Source of the DNA: Aeromonas taiwanensis
Lineage (GTDB): Bacteria; Pseudomonadota; Gammaproteobacteria; Enterobacterales; Aeromonadaceae
Direction of reading: 5' to 3'
Length of the DNA: 53,264 bases
Assembly: GCF_000820165.1 (NCBI RefSeq)
Contig: NZ_CDDD01000045.1
Span: 769 to 54,032 of the forward strand
The stretch's first letter is position 1; each line of letters starts with the position of its first letter. Position numbers and translations under genes: made by a program. Shown here one piece after another: positions 46,793 through 53,264 of the stretch. The notes under the pieces are model-generated. The model searched no databases. It was given only the letters and a program-made list of their open reading frames with translations, and was not told where the DNA came from.

Positions 46793-47542
46793 ATGGATGA
46801 ACGTCTTGCAGAATCCATTCAACAGCGCCTTGCCGCCATCAAAGGGAGCGGTCAGGCAATACAGGGCTCCGACGTCCTGTTATACCTGCAACCGGCCAGC
46901 CAGGCAGGCATCCAGGTCAACCTGCCCACCGGCAAGACGAAACGCCTGCCTGCGGTACTCGTCGGCCTGGATCGCCAGCCCTACCTCTATTTCACCTTCC
47001 ACGCCATCAACCGGGAGGACCTGCTGTCATACTGCAAACCCGGCTACCGGGTGCATGTCTCCGTCATCTGCGAGCGCGGCCTGGGGGCCATGGTGCATTT
47101 CGACAGCGTGATCGAGCTGGCAGGAGAGACGCCACTCCTGATCACCACCCGGGTTCCCAAGCAGGTGACCATCAACAAGATCCGCAGAGAGACGCGCTAC
47201 CCGGTGAACCTGACCGGCTGGACCACCAACGGCGACACCAAGATCCCCATCCAGCTCACCGACATCTCCTTTGAGGGATGTGCGTTCAAGACCAGCTACC
47301 TCGCCCCGCCCCTCAAGATGCAGCACCCCATCGTCCTGCGTTTTCAACCCCTGGAGGATGGCCAGGATCCCCTGCTCCTCAGCGGCATCATCTGCAATCA
47401 GGGTAAATTGCTCGACAACATCCTCTACGGGGTGAAATTCGACCAGGACGGGCAGCGCAACAGCAACGCTCTCTTCATGAACCTCGAATTCAACGGGCAA
47501 ATGATGGTCTCAAAGACCCCAGACGCAGACGCACTGCGTTAA
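46793..47542 (+). CDS. PilZ-domain cyclic-di-GMP-binding protein
   Basis: A 249-residue protein of YcgR-like build: an N-terminal YcgR-N-like beta domain (about 30-115), then PilZ with the cyclic-di-GMP motifs RRETR (131-135) and DISFEG (157-162). Both parts needed for ligand binding are present. Such proteins slow flagella or control other surface traits when cyclic-di-GMP is high. No flagellar gene is nearby. It resembles the Vibrio PlzD type by layout. It follows ychJ by 48 bp. Confidence 0.85.
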   Translation: MDERLAESIQQRLAAIKGSGQAIQGSDVLLYLQPASQAGIQVNLPTGKTKRLPAVLVGLDRQPYLYFTFHAINREDLLSYCKPGYRVHVSVICERGLGAMVHFDSVIELAGETPLLITTRVPKQVTINKIRRETRYPVNLTGWTTNGDTKIPIQLTDISFEGCAFKTSYLAPPLKMQHPIVLRFQPLEDGQDPLLLSGIICNQGKLLDNILYGVKFDQDGQRNSNALFMNLEFNGQMMVSKTPDADALR

Positions 47543-47670
47543 TCCGCACAGGCCCGCAGCTTGCCTCCCCCGGTGCGGGCCTCTTCCCGGGCACGGATGC
47601 CCGTCCCTCCCGTGGTCACACCTGCTCTTTTCCCTCGCCGGGATCCGGCCCTTCTTCCTATCTGCTCTCC

Positions 47671-47686
47671 CGTGACCTCTGTCACA
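47671..47686. promoter_or_regulatory. CRP-like site upstream of glpA
   Basis: CGTGACCTCTGTCACA matches TGTGA-N6-TCACA at nine of ten core bases, 119 bp before glpA. Confidence 0.6.
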
Positions 47687-47708
47687 TAACTCTCACCAAC
47701 CATCACCA

Positions 47709-47728
47709 AATGCTCGTTTACGCTCATT
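47709..47728. promoter_or_regulatory. GlpR-like operator upstream of glpA
   Basis: AATGCTCGTTTACGCTCATT fits the 20-bp GlpR consensus at 16 positions, with both ATG/CAT ends and the two inner CG pairs intact. It is 77 bp before the glpA start. Confidence 0.6.
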
Positions 47729-47804
47729 AACTTGGCCCATATCAAACATTTTCAACCAGAGAGGCGCCACACTGAGCCCATCTGGAAGAGATGAGACGGG
47801 CACA

Positions 47805-49478
47805 ATGAAAAGAATAACCACACAAGTCGTCATCATAGGGGGTGGCGCCACCGGTGCCGGCATCATGCGCGATTGCGCGCTGCGCGGCATCGACTGCATC
47901 CTCCTTGAGCGGGACGACATCGCCGCCGGCACCACGGGCCGCAATCACGGTCTGCTCCACTCCGGCGCCCGCTACGCAGTGACGGATCAGGAGTCCGCCC
48001 GCGAGTGCATTCAGGAGAACCGCATCCTCAAGCGGATCGCCAGCCACTGCGTGGAGGACACCGGCGGCCTGTTCCTGACCCTGCCGGAAGATGACATCGG
48101 CTTTCAAAAGACCTTCATGGACGCCTGCGCCCTGGCCGGCATCGAGACCCGTCAGCTCGATCCCCGCGAGGCGCTGCAGCTCGAACCCAATGCCAACCCG
48201 GCCATGATAGGGGCGATTCAGGTGCCGGACGGCACGGTCGACCCCTTCCGCCTCGCCGCTGCCAACGTGCTCGACGCCAAGGAGCACGGCGCCCGCATCT
48301 TCACCCACAGCAAGGTGCTGGGGCTGCTGCGTACCCAAGACAGAGTGTACGGGGTCAAGGCCATCAACACCCGCACCGGCGAGGCATTCGAGGTGGAGTG
48401 TCAGGAAGTGATCAACGCCGCCGGCATCTGGGGCCAGCAGATCTGCGAATACGCCGATCTCGGCATCCGCATGTTCCCGGCCAAGGGCTCCCTGCTCATC
48501 ATGGATTACCGCATCAACCAGCTGGTGCTCAACCGCTGCCGCAAGCCGGCGGACGCCGACATCCTGGTGCCGGGCGATACCATCTCCCTCATCGGCACCA
48601 CCTCGAGCCGCATCGATTACCACAAGATTGATCAGCTCACCGTGGAGCCGGACGAGGTGGAGGTGCTGCTGCGCGAGGGGATAAAACTTGCCCCCATCAT
48701 GGCACGCACCCGCTTGCTGCGGGCCTACGCCGGGGTGCGTCCTTTGGTCGCGGTGGACGGAGACGAGTCGGGCCGCAACATCAGCCGCGGTATCGTGCTG
48801 CTGGATCACGCCGAGCGCGATGGTCTCAAGGGCTTCAACACCATCACCGGCGGCAAGCTGATGACCTATCGCCTGATGGCGGAGTGGGCCACCGATCTGC
48901 TGGCCAGGAAGCTCGGCAACAGCAAACCCTGCCGCACCGCCGAGCTGAGCCTGCCAGGCTCGCGGGATCCGGAGAAGGTCTCCGCCCCCGGCCTCTCGGC
49001 ACCGGTCGAAGGATCTGCCCAGTATCGCCACGGGGAACGGGTCATCGCCTTCTTCCGTGACAATCCCAAGGCCAACGCCCTCATCTGCGAATGCGAGATG
49101 GTGACCGCGGGCGAAATCGAGTATGCCCTGCGGGAGCTCGACGTGGACAACCTGGTGGATCTGCGCCGCCGCACCCGCCTCGGCATGGGTCCCTGCCAGG
49201 GTGAGCTGTGCGCCTATCGCGCCGCCGGCCTGATGCAGGAGTACGGCAAGGCCGATGGCCGCCAGGCCTGCGTCATGCTGCGCCAGTTCCTGGAGGAGCG
49301 CTACAAGGGTACCCGTCCCGTGCTGTGGGGAGATGCCCTGCGCGAAGCGGAATTTACCTACTGGATCTATGAAGGCTTGTTTGGCCTGAGTGAATGGACG
49401 ACGCCCCGTCTGGTGAGCGACGCCGCCCCCCAGAGCCATGCCACAGAGACAAACGAGGAGACGCCCCATGAAATTTGA
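47805..49478 (+). CDS. glpA: Anaerobic glycerol-3-phosphate dehydrogenase subunit A
   Basis: A 557-residue FAD enzyme that oxidises glycerol-3-phosphate to dihydroxyacetone phosphate during anaerobic respiration. The Rossmann motif GGGATGAG is at 12-19. The C-terminal BFD-type [2Fe-2S] domain has cysteines at 428/430 (ICECE) and 464/469 (GPCQGELC), which distinguishes GlpA from aerobic GlpD. It works with GlpB and the membrane anchor GlpC to reduce menaquinone. It is slightly longer than Escherichia GlpA (542). ATG 47805 lies after CRP-like and GlpR-like sites. Confidence 0.96.
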   Translation: MKRITTQVVIIGGGATGAGIMRDCALRGIDCILLERDDIAAGTTGRNHGLLHSGARYAVTDQESARECIQENRILKRIASHCVEDTGGLFLTLPEDDIGFQKTFMDACALAGIETRQLDPREALQLEPNANPAMIGAIQVPDGTVDPFRLAAANVLDAKEHGARIFTHSKVLGLLRTQDRVYGVKAINTRTGEAFEVECQEVINAAGIWGQQICEYADLGIRMFPAKGSLLIMDYRINQLVLNRCRKPADADILVPGDTISLIGTTSSRIDYHKIDQLTVEPDEVEVLLREGIKLAPIMARTRLLRAYAGVRPLVAVDGDESGRNISRGIVLLDHAERDGLKGFNTITGGKLMTYRLMAEWATDLLARKLGNSKPCRTAELSLPGSRDPEKVSAPGLSAPVEGSAQYRHGERVIAFFRDNPKANALICECEMVTAGEIEYALRELDVDNLVDLRRRTRLGMGPCQGELCAYRAAGLMQEYGKADGRQACVMLRQFLEERYKGTRPVLWGDALREAEFTYWIYEGLFGLSEWTTPRLVSDAAPQSHATETNEETPHEI

Positions 49479-50748
49479 CACCATAGTGATTGGCGGCGGC
49501 ATGGCGGGCCTCTCGGCGGCCCTGCGTCTGGCCGAGGCTGGCCAGAAGGCGCTGCTGGTGGCTTCCGGCCAGAGTGCCCTGCATTTTTCCTCCGGCTCGG
49601 TGGATCTGCTGGAGAGCGAGGGGGATCCCCGCGCCGCCCTGCCCGCCTTTATGGCTGCCAACCCCGAGCACCCCTACAACAAGGTGGGGATGACCCATAT
49701 CGAGGCGAGCCTCGCCGATCTGCAGCGCCACTGCGCAGAAGAGGGGTTGTCGCTGTTTCGCCAGGAGCAGAACCACCAGCGCCTGACCCCCATCGGCACC
49801 CTGAAATCCACCTGGATCTCCCCCGAGACCTGTGCCTGCGTCACCGATGCCCCCGTGCCGGATACCCTGCTGCTGGCCACCCTGGAGGGCTTTCGCGACT
49901 TTCACCCACGGCTTGCGGCAGCGAATCTCGCGACCCACCCCCGCTTCGCCCACTGCCGCATCCTGACCGGTGACATTCGCATTCCCCAGCTGGCCGAGTT
50001 CAGCCGCAATCCCCACGAGTTTCGCTCCGCCGACATCGCCCGGCTGTTTGACAAGCAGGGGGGCGGCAACCACTCCCTGATGGCGGATCTGGCCCGGGAG
50101 ATCAGCCGCATGGTGATGGAGTGCGGCGAACCCGGCTGCCGCCATATCGTGCTGCCCGCCTGCCTCTCCCTCGGACTGGTCGGCCCGCGCCTGAGGGATC
50201 TGGAAAAGCGCACCGGCTGCACCATCCGGGAGGTCGCCACCATGCCGCCGTCGCTTATCGGCATGCGGATGCAGGAGGCCCTCAAACGCCGCTTCATCGC
50301 CCTTGGTGGCACCTTCCTCACCAGCGAGCGGGTGCTGGGCGCCCGCTACGAGGGCAACCGTGTCGTCGGCGTGCACAGTCAGAATGGCGACGATCAACTC
50401 TTTGAAGCAGATAACTTTGTACTCGCCTCCGGCAGCTTCTTCAGCCGCGGGCTGGAGTCGCGCCTGCGCGGCATTCGCGAGCCCATCTTCGATGCCGATG
50501 TGCTGAGCCTGCCCGAGCGCGACGCCTGGGCCGGTCGCCGCCTGTTCGACCATCACCCCTTTATGGGCTTCGGGATCAAGACCGACGAGATGTTGCGGGT
50601 GCTGCGCGGTGGCAAGCCGCTCGCCAACCTCTATGGGGCGGGCAGCGTACTGGCCCACTATGACCCCATAAAAGAAGGCTCAGGCTCAGGCGTCGCGGTT
50701 GCCACCGGCTGGCAGGCCGCCGGCCACATTTTGAGTTCAGCCCAATGA
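49468..50748 (+). CDS. glpB: Anaerobic glycerol-3-phosphate dehydrogenase subunit B
   Basis: A 426-residue flavoprotein subunit with N-terminal GGGMAGLSAALRLAEAG and C-terminal NLYGAGSVLAHYDPIKEGSGSGVAVATG (shown in part), typical of GlpB. ATG 49468 with GAGGAG lies 11 bp inside the end of glpA, so the two are translationally coupled. Alternative ATG 49438 in frame is unlikely. It passes electrons from GlpA toward GlpC. Confidence 0.95.
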   Translation: MKFDTIVIGGGMAGLSAALRLAEAGQKALLVASGQSALHFSSGSVDLLESEGDPRAALPAFMAANPEHPYNKVGMTHIEASLADLQRHCAEEGLSLFRQEQNHQRLTPIGTLKSTWISPETCACVTDAPVPDTLLLATLEGFRDFHPRLAAANLATHPRFAHCRILTGDIRIPQLAEFSRNPHEFRSADIARLFDKQGGGNHSLMADLAREISRMVMECGEPGCRHIVLPACLSLGLVGPRLRDLEKRTGCTIREVATMPPSLIGMRMQEALKRRFIALGGTFLTSERVLGARYEGNRVVGVHSQNGDDQLFEADNFVLASGSFFSRGLESRLRGIREPIFDADVLSLPERDAWAGRRLFDHHPFMGFGIKTDEMLRVLRGGKPLANLYGAGSVLAHYDPIKEGSGSGVAVATGWQAAGHILSSAQ

Positions 50749-50799
50749 TGATTTCGCCCCATATCCCGTGCCTTCAATCTCGACGGGAGGAGAACTGAC

Positions 50800-52002
50800 A
50801 TGCTACTGGATCACGCCAACCAAACTTTCGATCAGTGCATCAAATGCACCGTCTGCACCGCCTACTGTCCGGTGGCCAAGGCCAATCCCGCCTACCCCGG
50901 CCCCAAGCAGGCGGGCCCGGACGGGGAGCGGCTGCGGATCAAGAGCCCGGAGCTCTTTGACAGCGCCCTCAAGTACTGCACCAACTGCAAGCGCTGCGAG
51001 GTGGCCTGCCCGAGCGGGGTGCGCATCGGCGACATCATCGCCAAGGCCAAGCATCAATACAGCGGCTTCAAACCCGGGATCCGCGAGTTCGTGCTCTCCC
51101 ACACCGATCTGATGGGCAGCATGTCCACCCTGATGGCCCCAGTCGTCAACTTCACTACCGGCCTCAAGCCGATGAAGCTGGTGCTGGACAAGGCGCTCGG
51201 GGTCTCCTCCCACCGTTCCTTGCCCAAATACTCCCAGGGCACCTTCCGCGGCTGGTACAAGAAGCAGAAGGAGACCCAGGCCAGCTTTGCGCGCCAGGTC
51301 GCCTACTTCCACGGCTGCTACGTGAACTACAACCACCCTCAGCTCGGTAAGGAGCTGGTGCAGGTGCTCAACGCCATGAATATCGGCGTGCAACTGCTCG
51401 AGCGAGAGAAGTGCTGCGGCGTACCGCTGATTGCCAACGGCTTCATGGACAAGGCCAAACAGCAGGCGGCCTTCAACATCAAGCAGCTGGAAAACAGCCT
51501 GCTTGGCAACGAGATGCCGCTGCTCACCACCTCCTCCACCTGCGGCTTCACCCTGCGGGATGAATACCCCCACCTGCTGGAGCAGGACAACCACAAGGTG
51601 CGCGATCGCATCTCCCTGGTGACCCGCTTCCTGTGGAACGAGTTCTACAAGGGCAACAAGCCGGCCATGAAGCCGCTCGGGCTGCACATCGCCTACCACA
51701 CCCCCTGCCACATGGAGAAAATGGGGGGCGTCATCTACACACTCGAATTGCTGCGTGCCATCCCGGGGGTCAAGGTGACTGTGCTGGAGTCCCAGTGCTG
51801 CGGCATCGCCGGCACCTACGGCTTCAAGTCGGAGAACTACGAAACCAGCCAGACCATAGGCCAGGGGCTGTTTGATCAGATAAACCGCCTCAAGCCTGAT
51901 CTCGTCATCACCGATTGCGAGACCTGCAAGTGGCAGATCGAGATGAGCACGCCGTTCCCCTGTGAACACCCTATCCACCTGCTGGCCAGAGCCCTGGCTT
52001 GA
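50800..52002 (+). CDS. glpC: Anaerobic glycerol-3-phosphate dehydrogenase subunit C
   Basis: A 400-residue iron-sulfur membrane-anchor subunit. Two [4Fe-4S] motifs lie near the start: C13/16/19/23 (CIKCTVCTAYCP) and C60/63/66/70 (CTNCKRCEVAC). Two CCG domains follow, with CCGVPL and CCGIAG, which may bind further clusters or heterodisulfide-type sites. It hands electrons to menaquinone. ATG 50800 has a strong GGGAGGAG site, 51 bp after glpB. The last 60 bp are repeated, diverged, just after the stop (see the repeat entry). Confidence 0.95.
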   Translation: MLLDHANQTFDQCIKCTVCTAYCPVAKANPAYPGPKQAGPDGERLRIKSPELFDSALKYCTNCKRCEVACPSGVRIGDIIAKAKHQYSGFKPGIREFVLSHTDLMGSMSTLMAPVVNFTTGLKPMKLVLDKALGVSSHRSLPKYSQGTFRGWYKKQKETQASFARQVAYFHGCYVNYNHPQLGKELVQVLNAMNIGVQLLEREKCCGVPLIANGFMDKAKQQAAFNIKQLENSLLGNEMPLLTTSSTCGFTLRDEYPHLLEQDNHKVRDRISLVTRFLWNEFYKGNKPAMKPLGLHIAYHTPCHMEKMGGVIYTLELLRAIPGVKVTVLESQCCGIAGTYGFKSENYETSQTIGQGLFDQINRLKPDLVITDCETCKWQIEMSTPFPCEHPIHLLARALA

Positions 52003-52066
52003 GATGAGCACGTCCATCTCTCGCTGCGAGCACCCCAGCCACCTGCTGGCCAGAGCCCTGGCGTGA
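51940..52066 (+). repeat. Tandem duplication of the glpC 3' end
   Basis: Copy 1 ends glpC (51940-52002). Copy 2 (52001-52066) starts with the same GAGATGAGCACG and ends with the same 25-bp CCACCTGCTGGCCAGAGCCC-containing block plus GTGA stop; the middle differs. The period is about 61 bp, so copy 2 is out of frame with glpC. Read from its own ATG 52004, copy 2 gives MSTSISRCEHPSHLLARALA, against the glpC end MSTPFPCEHPIHLLARALA. Confidence 0.9.
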
Positions 52067-52132
52067 TCCCCTTGCCACGCCCGGCCAGACGGCCCGCTCT
52101 GCAAAGGGGCCGATAAGCCAACACCAGATGGA

Positions 52133-52160
52133 AAAAGAGCCGGCAAGCGCCGGCTCTTTT
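52133..52160. terminator. Bidirectional terminator between glpC and the RTX gene
   Basis: AAAAGAGCCGGC/GCCGGCTCTTTT with an AAGC loop, between convergent genes. Confidence 0.92.
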
Positions 52161-52177
52161 CATTCACATCCGCCCCA

Positions 52178-53264
52178 TCAGGGGTGCTGGACGATCAGGC
52201 TGTGCTGATCCAGCATGCTCTGCAGGATGTCGTGGGACGAGGTGCCGCTCAGGCTCCAGCCGCTCAGATCCACGTCCTTCAGGGTGATCTGCTGGGTGAC
52301 ATGGCCATCCCCCGCCGGTGACACCGACAGGTTCACGTCGCTCAGGCCGTGACCCACGCTGGTCACCGACGCCTGCAGATGGCCAAGCAGGCTATCCACG
52401 CTGTTGCCAGTCACCCCCTTGAGCAGGTCGGCCAAATCGATCTTGTCCCCCTCCTGGGGACGGAAGTCGGTGATGGTGTCGATGGCAGGCTGCGCCGTCG
52501 TCCCCTCGTCACCACTGCCCCACACGAAGAGATCGCTGCCGGCGCCACCGCTCAGGATGTCGTTGCCCTGACCACCCCGCAGCACATCATCCCCCATGCC
52601 GCCCAGGAGGCGGTCATTGCCGGTGGAGCCGAACAACCAGTCTCCCTGATCCGAGCCCAGCAGATCGTGGCCGCTCTGGCTGTGGATGGTGATGGTCTCC
52701 GTGGCCGAGCTCAGGGTGCTGCCGCCCAGGCTGGATTCGGCGCTCAGGGTGAGAGCATGATCCCCCGCCGGCAGATCCTTGACGTAGATGGGCACGGACT
52801 GGTCCATGGGCAGCAGCCAGTCATTGCCATCCGCGTGGCCGACACTCTGGCCGTGCTCGTCCACCACCTGGGCACTACCCAGATTCTGGATCCGCACCGA
52901 CAGCTCGCCCGGTGCCGGATTGACCACGCTGGCACTGAGGTTGAGCGGCACCCAGGCCCCTTGCAGCGCAAGGATATCGTGGGTGCCGACCCCCAGCTGG
53001 GGATCGTCCGGCTCGGCTGTCACCTGGATGGCGATCTGGGCGCTGTCGGTCAGGACACCACCGGCGCCGGTGTTGCCCAGATCCGAGGTGGTGATGCTCA
53101 GGTTGTCCTGACCCCAGAAGTCCCTGGCCGGCTCGTAGTGCAGGTTGCCGGCCAGCAGGCTGTTGAGATCATCGAGCGACCCCACCAGGGTCATCACGCC
53201 GGTCCCCGCCCCCTGCACCGAGACGGCGCCCGCCGCCCCCAGCAGGGTCAGCACCCACGATATC
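52178..53264 (-). CDS. RTX-type, type I-secreted large protein (C-terminal fragment)
   Basis: The frame is open through the right edge, so only the last 361 residues are seen. The upstream part has cadherin/T1SS-143-type repeats (NLHYEPARDFWGQDNLSITTSD). Glycine- and aspartate-rich calcium-binding nonapeptides follow at about 52525-52640 (GNDRLLGGMGDDVLRGGQGND). The tail, DTITDFRPQEGDKIDLADLLKG onward, has the form of type I secretion targets. It is probably a giant surface adhesin or RTX exoprotein. Its secretion genes are not in view. Confidence 0.88.
   Translation of the reverse strand, partial: ISWVLTLLGAAGAVSVQGAGTGVMTLVGSLDDLNSLLAGNLHYEPARDFWGQDNLSITTSDLGNTGAGGVLTDSAQIAIQVTAEPDDPQLGVGTHDILALQGAWVPLNLSASVVNPAPGELSVRIQNLGSAQVVDEHGQSVGHADGNDWLLPMDQSVPIYVKDLPAGDHALTLSAESSLGGSTLSSATETITIHSQSGHDLLGSDQGDWLFGSTGNDRLLGGMGDDVLRGGQGNDILSGGAGSDLFVWGSGDEGTTAQPAIDTITDFRPQEGDKIDLADLLKGVTGNSVDSLLGHLQASVTSVGHGLSDVNLSVSPAGDGHVTQQITLKDVDLSGWSLSGTSSHDILQSMLDQHSLIVQHP

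Noticed and set aside
52004..52066. 20-residue gene after glpC
   Set aside because: It is the diverged duplicate of the glpC tail, with no ribosome site of its own, rather than an independent gene.
1..53264. CRISPR arrays, insertion sequences, prophage genes
   Set aside because: No spaced direct repeats, transposase, integrase or phage structural genes were seen on reading both strands.

Overview
The window is a high-GC (about 60%) gammaproteobacterial chromosome segment. I read it as Aeromonas, probably the A. hydrophila group. Gene order supports a gammaproteobacterium (pabB-nudL, ycgB-fadR-nhaB-dsbB, glpABC, uvrB beside DUF1232), and many proteins resemble Enterobacteriaceae or Vibrio orthologues while differing clearly. 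The genus call is recognition, not a measured match. I see no prophage, insertion sequence, integron or CRISPR array. The window is core chromosome with a few accessory-looking regulatory features.

Layout, left to right. (1) 1-4.9 kb: a heterodimeric ABC exporter (mdlA, and mdlB cut by the window edge) and a full phosphorelay hybrid sensor kinase, all on the minus strand. (2) 5.0-7.8 kb: thioredoxin 2 (trxC), an SLC13-type anion transporter and a cytochrome b561. (3) 7.9-13.4 kb: alpha-glucan phosphorylase, a DUF4250 protein, LexA-controlled sulA and class I fumarase. (4) 13.5-19.1 kb: pabB-nudL and two convergent serine transporters, sdaC and sstT. (5) 19.4-21.3 kb: a RecQ-family helicase, followed by a candidate small RNA on the opposite strand. 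(6) 21.9-26.6 kb: an operon of PrkA-type kinase yeaG, MIDAS protein yeaH and SpoVR-family ycgB. (7) 26.7-30.8 kb: fadR, nhaB, dsbB, dedA. (8) 31.0-34.2 kb: uvrB plus a DUF1232 gene, tRNA-Asn, and a 0.77-kb non-coding stretch with several DnaA-box-like sequences. (9) 34.2-37.6 kb: a YbjL-type transporter and MltF lytic transglycosylase. (10) 37.8-46.2 kb: a carboxylate locus, with transporter tctCBA facing a minus-strand series of chemoreceptor, ROK regulator, CitA-type kinase and CitB-type regulator. (11) 46.3-52.1 kb: ychJ, a PilZ protein and anaerobic glycerol-3-phosphate dehydrogenase glpABC. (12) The 3' end of a large RTX type I-secreted protein, cut by the right edge.

How parts work together. 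In (10), the kinase/regulator pair probably senses a di- or tricarboxylate and controls tctCBA, while the Cache-domain chemoreceptor beside it could bias swimming toward the same kind of nutrient. In (6), a kinase, a metal-site protein and SpoVR are translated from closely spaced genes, which points to one stress pathway. Redox and envelope functions (trxC, dsbB, dedA, mltF) and DNA-damage functions (sulA, uvrB, RecQ-like helicase) are scattered rather than clustered.

Most notable non-coding signals: a consensus LexA box at sulA; a 16-bp perfect LacI-family-like palindrome 0.3 kb upstream of the phosphorylase gene; a promoter-terminator pair defining a roughly 115-nt candidate small RNA at 21.3-21.5 kb; the DnaA-box group upstream of uvrB/tRNA-Asn; CRP-like and GlpR-like sites before glpA; and a diverged tandem duplicate of the glpC 3' end.
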